Assembly (NCBI RefSeq): GCF_016863635.1
Contig: NZ_BOPG01000029.1
Location: 50,938-114,937, forward strand
Source of the DNA: Virgisporangium aurantiacum
GTDB taxonomy: Bacteria; Actinomycetota; Actinomycetes; Mycobacteriales; Micromonosporaceae
Length of the DNA stretch: 64,000 nt
Direction of reading: 5' to 3'
Shown here: positions 8,268 to 16,754 of the stretch, in pieces
Position numbering within the stretch: the stretch's first letter is position 1
Layout: each line of letters starts with the position of its first letter
Notes under the pieces: model-generated
What the model was told of the DNA's origin: nothing
Databases searched by the model: none
The model's input: the letters and a program-made list of their open reading frames with translations, nothing else
Program-made: the position numbers and the translations under genes

Positions 8268-8373
8268 GACACCTCCCGCTCCGCTGGGGATGCTGCGCGG
8301 CATGTCCAGGGTATGCGCGGACCTGCCGGAAATCGTGGTGCGGAAGATCGACGGTTGTGCGCAAGATCTACCG

Positions 8374-9573
8374 GTGACGAGTCTTGATGACGAACTGATC
8401 GAGCTGCGCCGGGAGATCCACCGTCACCCCGAACTGGCCGGTACGGAGCGGGAGACGGCCGGGTTGGTCGCGGAGCAACTACGGGCGGCCGGGCTCGAGG
8501 TGACGACCGGCGTCGGCGGACACGGAGTCCTCGGGGTGCTCGACGGTTCCGCGGACGGCCCGACGGTGGTGTACCGGGCGGACATGGACGCCGTCGACAC
8601 CGAAGTGGCCGCGCTGTCGTTCCCGCGGTCGGGCCGGGTCTTCGATGACGGCTTCGCCTCGCGCGTCCCCGGTGTCGCGCATTTGTGCGGACACGACCTG
8701 CACACCGCGATCGGCGTCGGCGTCGCCCGGGCCCTGGCTCAGGGTGCCGAGCCGGTACGCGGCCGGCTGGCGTTCGTTTTCCAGCCGGCCGAGGAGCCGC
8801 TGCAGGGCGCGCGGGCGATGCTCGAGACCGGGTTGGTGCAAAGACTCGCCCCGCGCGAGTGCTATGCGCTGCACTGTGCCCCGTTCCCCGCCGGCACCAT
8901 CGCGGTGTCTCCGGGATACGGTCTGCCCGGGCTGGACCATATCCGGATAGTTCTGCCGGGTGGGGACGATGCGGCGGTCGCCGCCATCGCGTCCGAGGTG
9001 GCGAAACTCGACACCGTCGAGTTCCCGCAGTGCTTCGCCGACTATCACGCGCGCTTCAACGCGGTGCTGGATCCCGAGATCGCCGCCTCGATCCAGGAAT
9101 CCGTGTCCGTCGCCCAGTGGACCGAGCACACGTCCGACGCGCAGCCCGTCGCCAACATCCTGCTGCGGGTCTGGCCGCAGGAGCGGTTTCCCGAGCTACG
9201 CGCGCGGGTCGAGCGGCTCGCGGCGGAGGCCGGCGGGCACGTCGAGTTCCCGGGCGACCCGTTTCCCGCCATGGTGAACTCGGCGGAGCTCAGCACGGCG
9301 GCCGGCCGGTACCTGAGCACGGCGCTGGGGCAGGAGTCCGTCCTATGGGCGCGGGCGTCCTGGCCCTTCAACTGCGAGGATTTCGCACTGTTCCTCGACG
9401 AGGCGCCGGGCGCGATGTTCTACCTCGGCGTCGCCGACGCCGGGACGGGGATGAACGGCGCGCCGCACACCCTCGACTTCGCCGCCGACGAGCGGGCGAT
9501 CGGTCTCGGCGTGCGCGCCATGGCCGGCCTGCTGACCCACCGGCTGGCGCCCCGGACACACCCGGGCGACTGA
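8374..9573 (+). CDS. M20-family metallo-amidohydrolase
   Basis: Zinc-dependent amidohydrolase of the aminoacylase/IAA-amino-acid hydrolase branch, about 399 aa. Metal-ligand signatures are LCGHDLHTA, the general-base region FQPAEEP, ALHCAPFPAG and the C-terminal GAPHTLDFAADE. The lid or dimerisation insert lies around residues 170-280. The frame is open back to 8236; I favour GTG 8374, giving SLDDELIELRREIHRHPEL near the N-terminus as in relatives, but GTG 8335/8338 and ATG 8302 are alternatives. The substrate is probably an N-acyl or N-aryl amide. Confidence 0.85.
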   Translation: MTSLDDELIELRREIHRHPELAGTERETAGLVAEQLRAAGLEVTTGVGGHGVLGVLDGSADGPTVVYRADMDAVDTEVAALSFPRSGRVFDDGFASRVPGVAHLCGHDLHTAIGVGVARALAQGAEPVRGRLAFVFQPAEEPLQGARAMLETGLVQRLAPRECYALHCAPFPAGTIAVSPGYGLPGLDHIRIVLPGGDDAAVAAIASEVAKLDTVEFPQCFADYHARFNAVLDPEIAASIQESVSVAQWTEHTSDAQPVANILLRVWPQERFPELRARVERLAAEAGGHVEFPGDPFPAMVNSAELSTAAGRYLSTALGQESVLWARASWPFNCEDFALFLDEAPGAMFYLGVADAGTGMNGAPHTLDFAADERAIGLGVRAMAGLLTHRLAPRTHPGD

Positions 9574-9582
9574 CGATCCCGG

Positions 9583-10089
9583 TCAGCTCTCGCAGGCAAC
9601 ACCGTCCTTGTCGCTGTCGAGCGCCGGCCGGTAGCCGGGTTCGTACGAGTACAGCGGTGCGGCGCCCGCCGCCTTCACCTCCGTGCAGTTCTTGTAGTAG
9701 ACGCTCGTCGGCGGCGTCGTGGTCCCGCCGCCGCCCGCGGGTGGCTTCTTCGTGGTCGTCGTCGTCCGGGTCGGCGCCGGCGGGGTGCTGGTCGCCGTGG
9801 CCGTCGGTGCGGCAGGCGCGGTGCTGGTCGGCGTCGAGGCGGGCGTCGGCGCTGTCGTGGTGGCCGTCGTGGTCGCGATGCTGGCGACCGGTTGGGGCTC
9901 GGCGTCGTCCTGGTCGTCCTTGTCCAGCGCCGCGCCGATCGCGCCGCAGATCAGGAACGCGGCCATGATCGGCAGTGCGATCCAGAGTGCGAGGTACTTG
10001 TTCGGCGGGGTGCGCCCCGGCGGGTAGAGCCTCGGTGGGGGACTCGGTGGGGGATACGTCACGTTGGCAGACCGTAGTGAGTTGATCAC
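9583..10089 (-). CDS. Membrane-anchored excalibur calcium-binding domain protein
   Basis: 168-aa protein with three parts. A Pro-rich cytoplasmic N-terminus (PPPSPPPRLYPPG) precedes one transmembrane helix (YLALWIALPIMAAFLICG). A Thr/Pro/Ala-rich, probably glycosylated wall-spanning stalk follows. The C-terminal excalibur domain contains YYKNCTEVKAAGAAP and ends in the calcium-loop-like DSDKDGVACE. Excalibur domains are found in Gram-positive surface proteins and nucleases; no nuclease domain is present here. Convergent with the M20 hydrolase (9-bp gap). Likely cell-envelope role, exact function unknown. Confidence 0.88.
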   Translation of the reverse strand: MINSLRSANVTYPPPSPPPRLYPPGRTPPNKYLALWIALPIMAAFLICGAIGAALDKDDQDDAEPQPVASIATTTATTTAPTPASTPTSTAPAAPTATATSTPPAPTRTTTTTKKPPAGGGGTTTPPTSVYYKNCTEVKAAGAAPLYSYEPGYRPALDSDKDGVACES

Positions 10090-10242
10090 TGTTGCGAATC
10101 GTCACTTCAGCCGGTCCATGCTGGCCTCACGGTGACGCCGGTTCGTCGACCGTCCGTCGATCTGCACCGCGCGGCGGAGACGGCGGAGATCGCGTTCGGC
10201 GACACCGAGGTGCCGATCCCGTACGACTGGCGGCTGGCAAGG

Positions 10243-13200
10243 TCAGAACGCCAGGCTCTGCCAACGGGTCACGTCGGCTGCCGACAGCGCCCGGGCGAAG
10301 ATCGCCATGCGGTCGACCTCACCGGTGAGGCGTTGGCCGCCGCCCTGGTCGGCGGCGAACCGCAGTTCCCTGGTGTTGCATCCGAACACCGCCGGGCCGA
10401 CCTGTGCGGTCGCCGCCACCTGGCCGTCGAGGTAGACGGTGAGGTCGCCGTCGTCGAGGGTGACCACCACGTCGACGTAGTGCCCGACGGGCACCACCGC
10501 GTTCGTCGTGACGCCCTGTCCGGCACCGATGACGCGTACCTGGTTCGACGGCGTGAGGTCGATCAGGATGCCGTCGGTGCCCGGGTCGCCGCTCGGTTGC
10601 GAGTCGAACAGCCGGCGGTAGCTGCCGCTGGTCGTCACCTTCACCTCGGCGGCGAAGGTGGCCCGGGGCAGGTAGCCGAGCCTGGTCGGTGCGGTGCGCA
10701 GGAACCTGTTGCCGTCCAACGCGAGCGCGGTGCCGGTCGGACCGTCGGCCACGTAGCCGGCTCCGCCCTGCACGGTCGCGTCGCGCCGGTAGGTCGACGC
10801 GTCGGGTATCACGTCGCCGGACGTCGGATCCCAGGCCACCAACAGCGTGTCGGGGCTCGGGATCGGGCACGGCGGCGGCACGGGCGACCGCACCGTTGCC
10901 GCGCCCGACGACGTCCAGCCGGGCCCGGTCCAGGTGCCGGTGAGTTTGGCGGTGCCGGGTTGCGCCGCCGAGGTCACCGTCGTGGTGAACGTGTACGTCT
11001 TCGCCTGGCCCCTGCGCAGCTTCGGCACCCGCACGGTCGCCGGCTCGACCGTCCACCCGTCGGGCGCGACGAGCGTCACCGTTCCGGCCGGCACGTCGCC
11101 CGCCGCCGACACGGTGACCGCGACCGGCGCGGTGTCACCGACCTCGAGTTCGGCCGGCGCGGCGACCGCGACCGACGTCAAAGCGACGGCGACGTATTTC
11201 CGGTCCTTCACAGCCTCGAACGTCACCGTGTCACCGGTACCCGAGGTGCGCACCGCGCGGCCCGTGCGCTCGTCGACCAGCGTGTACCGGCCGGCGAACA
11301 GCGGGTTGCGCAGCGTCACCGGTCCCGATTCCCCCGCGGTCACGGCGATCCGTTGCGCCGCACCGCTCGCCCACGCGACGTCGACGGTCAGGTCGCCGCG
11401 CGCCTTCAGGCCCGTCACCGAGCCTTTCGGCCACGCGCCCGGCAGCGCCGGCAGCACCTGCACCTCGCCGGTGTGGCTCTGCAGAAGCATCTCGGCGACG
11501 CCCGCGGTGGCGCCGAAGTTTCCGTCGATCTGGAACGGCGGGTGGGTGTCCCACAGGTTGGCCAGGGTGCTGAACCGCAACTGCTCGCTCAGCATCTTGT
11601 GGGCGTGGTCGCCGTCGAGCAGCCGCGACCAGAAGTTGATTTTCCACGCCTTGCTCCACCCGGTTCCGCCGTCGCCCCGCGCGGTGAGCGACACCTTCGC
11701 CGCTTCCGCGAGTTCGGGGTCGGTGAGCGGCGCGATCTGGTTGCCGGGGTGCAGGGCGAACAGATGCGAGACGTGCCGGTGCTGGTCGGTCGGGCTGTCC
11801 CAGTCGCCCTTCCACTCCTGCAACTGGCCCCACGACCCGATGCGGGTGCCCGGATCGAGCCTGTCGAGCGCGGCCCGCACCTCGGCGCGGAACGCCTCGT
11901 CGTCGCCGAGGATCGTGCCGGCGTCGAGCAGGTTGGTGAACAGACCCCACACGATCTGTTGCGACATCGAGGCGCCGGCGGTGAACTCGCCGTTCTCCGG
12001 CGAGAAGCTCGGCGAGACGACGAGCTTGCCGTCGCGCGGGTCGACCACCAGTTCGTCGATCCAGAACTGGGCCAGTTCCTTCATCAGCGGGTAGGCCCGG
12101 TCGCGCAGGAACCGCTCGTCCTTTGTGAACCGGTAGTGTTCCCAGTAGTGCTGCGCCAGCCAGGCGCCGGCCTCCGGGAACCAGAACGACTGCGGGTAGT
12201 TGTGCAGCCCGGTGAAGCCGTACGGGTTGGTCTCGTTGTTGACCACCCAGCCGCGGTTGCCGTAGATCTGTTGCGCTGTCACACGTCCGGGCGGCACCAT
12301 CGCGTCGACGTAGTCGAACAGCGGTGCGGTGGTCTCCGACAGGTTCGTCGTCTCCGCCGGCCAGTAGTTCATCTGCAGGTTGATGTTGACGTGGTAGTCG
12401 GCGTCCCACGGCGGGTTGGTGACGTTGTTCCACACGCCCTGGAGGTTCGCCGGCAACGAGCCGCCGCGCGACGACGCGATCAGCAGGTACCGGCCGTACT
12501 GGAAGTACAGCGCCTCCAACGCCCGGTCGGCCGGCGAGGTGCCACCGGTGTAGGCGCGCAGCAGGTCGTCGGTCGGGAGGTCGGGCATCGCCTGGCCGAT
12601 GTCGAGCGCGACGCGTCCGAACAGTTCGGTGTGGTCGCGCCGGTGCCGCTCCAGCAGGTCGCGGTAGTGCCGTCGGCTGGCCCGGTCGACATTCCGGGTG
12701 ACGGACGGGTGCGGGTCGGCGCCGCGGTAGGTCGGATACGTGTCGGCGTAGTTCGTGCCGGCGCCGAGCACCAGCACCGCCGCGTCGGCCCCGCTGACGC
12801 TGACCGTGCCGTCGGCGTTGTCGGTCCGGGTGCCGCCGTCGGCCGTCACCTGGAGCTGGCTCTCGTACCTCAACCCGTTGTCGTTCAACGCGCCGGCGAA
12901 CGTGATCCGGCCCCGGCTCGCTGTGGTGGTCTTCGACCGGTTGCCGGGCGCGGTGACGCCCGCGGTGAACGCCACCGCGCCGCGCGTGTCGGCGCTGACG
13001 CGCACCACGAGCACGTTGTCGGGGTTGCTGGCGAAGTACTCGCGGGTGTAGCGCACCCCGTCGTCCACATAGGACACCCGGGCCACCCCGTTGGCGATGT
13101 CGAGGCTGCGCCGGTACTGCTCGACCGGGCCGGGGTCGGCCGGCAGCCGCAACGTGAGGTCGCCGAACGTGTTGTACGACCCGAACCCGCTCTTCGGCTG

Positions 13201-13650
13201 GCCCAGCCGTTGCGCGATCTCGTTGGGGGAGATCCGCAGCCGCTCGTCGAGATCCCGCTGCACGTCGGCGATCGCGGTCGGCCGCGGCGTGGTCCAGTTT
13301 CCGAAGTTGTAGCCCTGGGCGGACCCGGGGCCACCGGTCCACAGGGTCTTCTCGTTGAACTGCACGGTGTCGGTGGCGACGCCGCCGAAGACCATGCCGC
13401 CCATGGCGCCGTTGCCGATCGGCAGGGCCTGGGTCTCCCAGTCGGTGGCGGGTTCGTCGTACCAGAGCGTGAGCGGGTCGGCGCGGTGGCCGTGCGACCC
13501 GGCGGGACCGGCCGGCCGGGCGGGGTCGGCCGAGGCGGCGGGGGAGAGGGCGACGGGCGGCACGGTGACGAGTGTGACCGCGATCCCGGCGGCGGCAAAG
13601 CACCGCCACCGGGCGGTCCGAGGAGAGGAGACGGCGGGAAGGTCGGGCAT
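10243..13650 (-). CDS. Secreted GH95 alpha-L-fucosidase with accessory domains
   Basis: Large extracellular glycoside hydrolase, 1135 aa. A signal peptide ends near AASADPA. The GH95 N-terminal beta-sandwich begins PLTLWYDEPATDWETQALP. In the helical-barrel catalytic part, SPSFSPENGEF carries the probable acid and QIDGNFGATAG the Asp-containing site; the motif HVSHLFALHPGNQI lies between them. A NEW3-like Ig domain and a C-terminal LamG/concanavalin-like domain follow. The ATG at 13650 has AAGGA upstream and starts the signal peptide. GH95 enzymes cleave alpha-1,2-L-fucosyl or related alpha-L-galactosyl links. A near-symmetric operator candidate lies about 90 bp upstream. Confidence 0.92.
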   Translation of the reverse strand: MPDLPAVSSPRTARWRCFAAAGIAVTLVTVPPVALSPAASADPARPAGPAGSHGHRADPLTLWYDEPATDWETQALPIGNGAMGGMVFGGVATDTVQFNEKTLWTGGPGSAQGYNFGNWTTPRPTAIADVQRDLDERLRISPNEIAQRLGQPKSGFGSYNTFGDLTLRLPADPGPVEQYRRSLDIANGVARVSYVDDGVRYTREYFASNPDNVLVVRVSADTRGAVAFTAGVTAPGNRSKTTTASRGRITFAGALNDNGLRYESQLQVTADGGTRTDNADGTVSVSGADAAVLVLGAGTNYADTYPTYRGADPHPSVTRNVDRASRRHYRDLLERHRRDHTELFGRVALDIGQAMPDLPTDDLLRAYTGGTSPADRALEALYFQYGRYLLIASSRGGSLPANLQGVWNNVTNPPWDADYHVNINLQMNYWPAETTNLSETTAPLFDYVDAMVPPGRVTAQQIYGNRGWVVNNETNPYGFTGLHNYPQSFWFPEAGAWLAQHYWEHYRFTKDERFLRDRAYPLMKELAQFWIDELVVDPRDGKLVVSPSFSPENGEFTAGASMSQQIVWGLFTNLLDAGTILGDDEAFRAEVRAALDRLDPGTRIGSWGQLQEWKGDWDSPTDQHRHVSHLFALHPGNQIAPLTDPELAEAAKVSLTARGDGGTGWSKAWKINFWSRLLDGDHAHKMLSEQLRFSTLANLWDTHPPFQIDGNFGATAGVAEMLLQSHTGEVQVLPALPGAWPKGSVTGLKARGDLTVDVAWASGAAQRIAVTAGESGPVTLRNPLFAGRYTLVDERTGRAVRTSGTGDTVTFEAVKDRKYVAVALTSVAVAAPAELEVGDTAPVAVTVSAAGDVPAGTVTLVAPDGWTVEPATVRVPKLRRGQAKTYTFTTTVTSAAQPGTAKLTGTWTGPGWTSSGAATVRSPVPPPCPIPSPDTLLVAWDPTSGDVIPDASTYRRDATVQGGAGYVADGPTGTALALDGNRFLRTAPTRLGYLPRATFAAEVKVTTSGSYRRLFDSQPSGDPGTDGILIDLTPSNQVRVIGAGQGVTTNAVVPVGHYVDVVVTLDDGDLTVYLDGQVAATAQVGPAVFGCNTRELRFAADQGGGQRLTGEVDRMAIFARALSAADVTRWQSLAF

Positions 13651-13736
13651 GAGCGTCTTCCTTCGGCGGGCATGCATCCGATGTCTTCCGGTCGACCATA
13701 CGGACGAAACGCCCCTCGAACAACCCTCCTCGCCTA

Positions 13737-13751
13737 ATACATCCGATCTAT
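13737..13751. promoter_or_regulatory. Dyad ATACATCCGATCTAT upstream of fucosidase
   Basis: ATA-N-ATC-N-GAT-N-TAT is exactly symmetric if the three N positions are ignored. The core ATCCGAT recurs at 13676-13682, between this site and the fucosidase start. The arrangement suits a carbohydrate-responsive repressor. The site overlaps the 3' end of the response-regulator gene. Confidence 0.4.
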
Positions 13752-14434
13752 GATCCACGCACCGGCGATGGGTCGCTGCCTCCCGGTGTGCCGGGGACGG
13801 CCAGGCCGGTTTCGTAGGCGTACATCACCAGCTGGGCCCGGTCGCGACAGCCCAGCTTCAACAGCAGCGAGCTGACATGCGTCTTGACGGTGCCGTAGCC
13901 CAGGTTGAGCGCCTCGGCGATCTCCTGGTTGGCGAGCCCGCGGGCCACGGCCCGCAGCAGGTCGCGCTCGCGGTCGGTGACGCTCGCGTGCACCGGCCGC
14001 AGGGCCGGCAGCGTGGCGAACAGCTCGATCAGGCGCCGCGTGACGGTGGGTGCCAGCAGTGCCTCGCCGCCGGCGACGACCTCGATCGCGTCGAGCAGGT
14101 GCTGCGGGCGGACGTCCTTGAGCAGGAAGCCGCTCGCGCCCGCACGCAGTGCCGCGTGAACGAGGTCGTCGTCGTCATAGGTGGTCAGCATCAGCACGCG
14201 GGTCCCGCGGCAGCGCTCGTCCGCGACGATCCGTCGGGTCGCCTCCAGCCCGTCCAGGCCCGGCATCCGCACGTCCATCAGCACCACGTCGGGCCGGGCG
14301 GAGCGGGCCAGCGCGACCGCGGCCCGCCCGTCGCCGGCCTGTCCGACGACCTCCAGGCCGGGGTGCGACTGCAGCAGGAGCACGAACGCGCTCCGCACCA
14401 GTTCCTGGTCGTCGACGACCGCGACCCGGATCAT
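13748..14434 (-). CDS. NarL/LuxR-family two-component response regulator
   Basis: 228-aa response regulator. The receiver domain has the acidic pocket in VAVVDDQELVR, the phospho-acceptor Asp in VLMDVRMPG, the Thr in MLTTYDDDD and the Lys in FLLKDV. The C-terminal LuxR-type helix-turn-helix includes ANQEIAEALNLGYGTVKTHV. The start codon overlaps the kinase stop as ATGA, so the two are translationally coupled. Because the cognate kinase gene carries a frameshift, this regulator may be uncoupled from its signal if the shift is genuine. Confidence 0.93.
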   Translation of the reverse strand: MIRVAVVDDQELVRSAFVLLLQSHPGLEVVGQAGDGRAAVALARSARPDVVLMDVRMPGLDGLEATRRIVADERCRGTRVLMLTTYDDDDLVHAALRAGASGFLLKDVRPQHLLDAIEVVAGGEALLAPTVTRRLIELFATLPALRPVHASVTDRERDLLRAVARGLANQEIAEALNLGYGTVKTHVSSLLLKLGCRDRAQLVMYAYETGLAVPGTPGGSDPSPVRGS

Positions 14435-15613
14435 CGCGGGTCCGCGCCGGTGGGCAGGTCGGCACGGACCCGGAACCCGCCGTCGGCGGTGGCTCCGGCC
14501 GTCAGGCTGCCCCCGACGGCCCGGGCCCGCTCCTGCAGCCCCAGCAGCCCGAAGCCCGGCCCGGCCGGCGTCACCCCGGCCCGTTCGCCGGTGCCGGTGG
14601 CCTCGACCACCACCCGCAGGGCCGTCGGTGCGTAGCTGATCCGCACCGTCACCGGACGGTCGGGCGCGTGTCTCACCGCGTTGGTGAGGGTCCTCCTGCA
14701 CCACCCGGTACGCGGCCAGGTCGACCAGGGCGGGCAACTCGTGCGCCGTGCCGTCGACCCGCACGTCGACGCTCAGCCCCGCCTCGCGAACCCCCTGGAC
14801 CAGGGTCTCCAGCGACACCAGGCCCGGCACCGGGGACTGCGCGTCGTCGCCGCCGCGCAGCAGACCCACCACCGACCGCGTCTGCGCCAACGCGCGGCGG
14901 CTGGTCTCGGCGATGACCTCGAGCGCCCGCGCGGCCGCGTCCGGATCGCCGCGCAGCAGGTGCGCGCCCACGCCCGCCTGCACCGCGATCAGCGACATGC
15001 TGTGCGCGACCACGTCGTGCAGGTCCCGCGCGATCCGCAGCCGCTCCTCCACGACCGCCTGCCGGGACGCGACCTCGGCCCGCGCGCCGGCGGCGGCCAG
15101 GAGGTCGCGCTGATGGGCGCGCCGTTGCCGTACCGCGTCCCCGATCGCGACCACCGCGACGCAGATGGCCGCGCTCGTGGCGACGTCGATCACGGCGAGA
15201 TCGGGGACGCCCGCGCGCTGCAACGCGACGAACGCGACGACGACGAGGAGCAGGCCGACGACGGCCTCCCGACGGGTGCCGTGGGCCGCGACCGCGTAGA
15301 GGGCCAGCATCGTCAGGTACGGCAGCACGCCGGTGAAGTAGGAGCCGCCCGAGACGACGAACGCGGCCACCGCCACCATGGCCAGTCCCAGCAGGGGTCG
15401 ACGCCGCCGCAGTCCGGTGCCGGCGGCGCCCACCGCGGTCAGCACGACGGCGATCGGGGACGCCGGCCGCAGGGCCGGGTCGATCGCGGCGACGTCGGCG
15501 CTGACCAGAACCGCGACGGCCAGCACGGCCGCGAGCACCGCCAGGACGGCGTCCACCCACTCGGGCGCGCGCCGGACCGGCAGGGATAGCACGCCGGTAT
15601 CGGGCCTGGTCAT
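14431..15613 (-). pseudogene. Sensor histidine kinase with a +1 frameshift before the N-box
   Basis: HisKA_3-type membrane kinase. The first frame encodes several transmembrane helices and the phospho-acceptor region RIARDLHDVVAHSMSLIAV, then continues to AYRVVQE. The expected continuation (A)LTNAVRHAPD with the ATPase domain and GFGLLGLQERARAVGG lies in another frame ending at 14431. At 14688-14694 four bases separate the GAG codon from CTC ACC AAC, one more than in an intact gene. Without correction the first frame reads through without a stop into the response regulator. A sequencing error, true pseudogene or recoding are all possible. Confidence 0.75.
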
Positions 15614-15645
15614 GCCGCGAATGGTCTGCTCATGCCGCGAATGGT
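15611..15645. repeat. 20-bp-period direct repeat at kinase start
   Basis: CATGCCGCGAATGGT occurs at 15611-15625 and again at 15631-15645. The first copy contains the kinase start codon (complement of CAT). Two identical sites two helical turns apart, in the divergent kinase/CPBP promoter region, suggest binding of the response regulator or another dimer. Confidence 0.5.
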
Positions 15646-15688
15646 ACGGACCGGTGGGGCCGCGGTCCTCCGCTTCGCGGCCAGTACC

Positions 15689-15710
15689 GCCTCTGTCTGC
15701 GGACAGAGGC
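15689..15710. promoter_or_regulatory. Exact inverted repeat in divergent promoter region
   Basis: GCCTCTGTC, a TGCG loop and GACAGAGGC form a perfect 9-bp stem between the divergent kinase and CPBP genes. It could be an operator or a transcript hairpin in the leader of either gene. Confidence 0.4.
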
Positions 15711-15796
15711 CCGCCGCTGGTGTCGGGTCTCCCGGCAGAGGCGCCCGGGGCGGGCGGCGCGGGACGGTAAGGGCCCCCGAACAACCGGAGCCGAAC

Positions 15797-16636
15797 GTGT
15801 TCACCACCCTGTCAGCCACCACCCGAGCGGTGACGTACTACCTGATGGCACTCACGATGTGCGTCGTGCTCGCCCTCACCTGGCCCAACGGCGAAGCCGC
15901 CGCGGTCCTCGCCATGTTCACCCCGATGCTGTCCGTCCTCCTCATGCAACTCGTGGTCACCCGCGACGGCTGGCGCCGCAGCGGCTGGACGCCGCTGGGT
16001 CTTGGCCGGCTCGGTATCAGGTTCTGGCCCGCGGCCGTCGGCCTGCCCGCGGCCATCCTGCTCGTCTCGGAAGCGGTCCTCCGACTGACCGGGCTCACCA
16101 CGTGGCACCTTCCCTCGGGGTCCGACACCGTCCTGACGCTCATCGACCTGCCGGTGATGCTGGTGTTCGTGTTCTTCGAGGAGATCGGCTGGCGCGGGTA
16201 CTTCGGGCCGCTGCTGGCCTCGACCGGACGACGCCTGCCGCACCTGCTCACCGGGCTGCTGCACGGCATCTGGCACCTTCCCCTGGTCTTCTTCGCCACC
16301 GGCGGGTATCTCACCGAGGGAAACCGCTGGATCATCGTCCCGATCTTCCTCGCCGTCTTCACCTGCGCGGGGCAGTTGTACGGCTGGATCCGCGAGGTCA
16401 GCGGAAGCGTCTACCCGGCCGTGATCCTGCACACCGCGTTCAACATGGGTCTCACCATCGCCGTCATCGGCACCGCCACGAACAGCCCGGACACCGTGGC
16501 GGCGGTGGGCCGCGAGGCCGGCATCGTGACCCTCGTCGCGGTCGCCGCGGCGGCGCTGTGGGTCTCGACCCGGCGGACCGCCGCCCTCGGCGACCCGACG
16601 TTCCCCGCGGTCGCCGACCGCGCGAACGTCCTTTGA
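15797..16636 (+). CDS. CPBP-family intramembrane metalloprotease
   Basis: 279-aa polytopic membrane protein of the CAAX protease/bacteriocin-processing (Abi/CPBP) family. The three signature motifs are present: EE..R in VFFEEIGWRGYFG, H in LLHGIWHLPLVF and the late motif ILHTAFNMG. The GTG start has GGAG 6 nt upstream. Members cleave substrates within membranes or act as scaffolds in stress and bacteriocin systems; its target is unknown. Divergent from the two-component system, so it may be part of that regulon. Confidence 0.9.
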   Translation: MFTTLSATTRAVTYYLMALTMCVVLALTWPNGEAAAVLAMFTPMLSVLLMQLVVTRDGWRRSGWTPLGLGRLGIRFWPAAVGLPAAILLVSEAVLRLTGLTTWHLPSGSDTVLTLIDLPVMLVFVFFEEIGWRGYFGPLLASTGRRLPHLLTGLLHGIWHLPLVFFATGGYLTEGNRWIIVPIFLAVFTCAGQLYGWIREVSGSVYPAVILHTAFNMGLTIAVIGTATNSPDTVAAVGREAGIVTLVAVAAAALWVSTRRTAALGDPTFPAVADRANVL

Positions 16637-16666
16637 GGACGATCGAAGCGCGTGGAACTCCCGGCC

Positions 16667-16692
16667 ACTTACATGCGCGCGTGCACGTAAGT
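16667..16692. promoter_or_regulatory. TetR-type operator candidate before P450 operon
   Basis: ACTTAC at 16667-16672 and GTAAGT at 16687-16692 are exact inverted arms around an alternating TGCGCG/CGTGCA core with one mismatch. The 26-bp dyad abuts the -35 box at 16694. The TetR regulator at 18938-19606, next to the operon, is the obvious candidate ligand. Confidence 0.5.
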
Positions 16693-16693
16693 A

Positions 16694-16721
16694 TTGACAT
16701 CGTCATGGTGTCGCTCATACT
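16694..16721 (+). promoter_or_regulatory. Sigma-70-like promoter of the P450-SDR operon
   Basis: TTGACA at 16694-16699 and CATACT at 16716-16721 with a 16-bp spacer. The -35 is a full consensus and the -10 matches at four of six positions. The start codon is 34 bp downstream of the -10. Confidence 0.5.
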
Positions 16722-16754
16722 CGGGACGGAGCTGTCCGAGCATTGGAGCCGCAG

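Noticed and set aside
10132..13737. 1201-codon open frame on the + strand antisense to the fucosidase
   Set aside because: It mirrors the GH95 gene; its composition is Arg/Gly/Val-rich with no domain. Only the first 40 residues, in the gap before 10243, look protein-like, and that is too short to call.
13748..15784. Single 678-codon kinase-regulator fusion
   Set aside because: The regulator has its own ATG overlapping a kinase stop, and the linking segment is out-of-frame sequence rich in Arg and Gly. The fusion is a result of the frameshift, not a hybrid protein by design.
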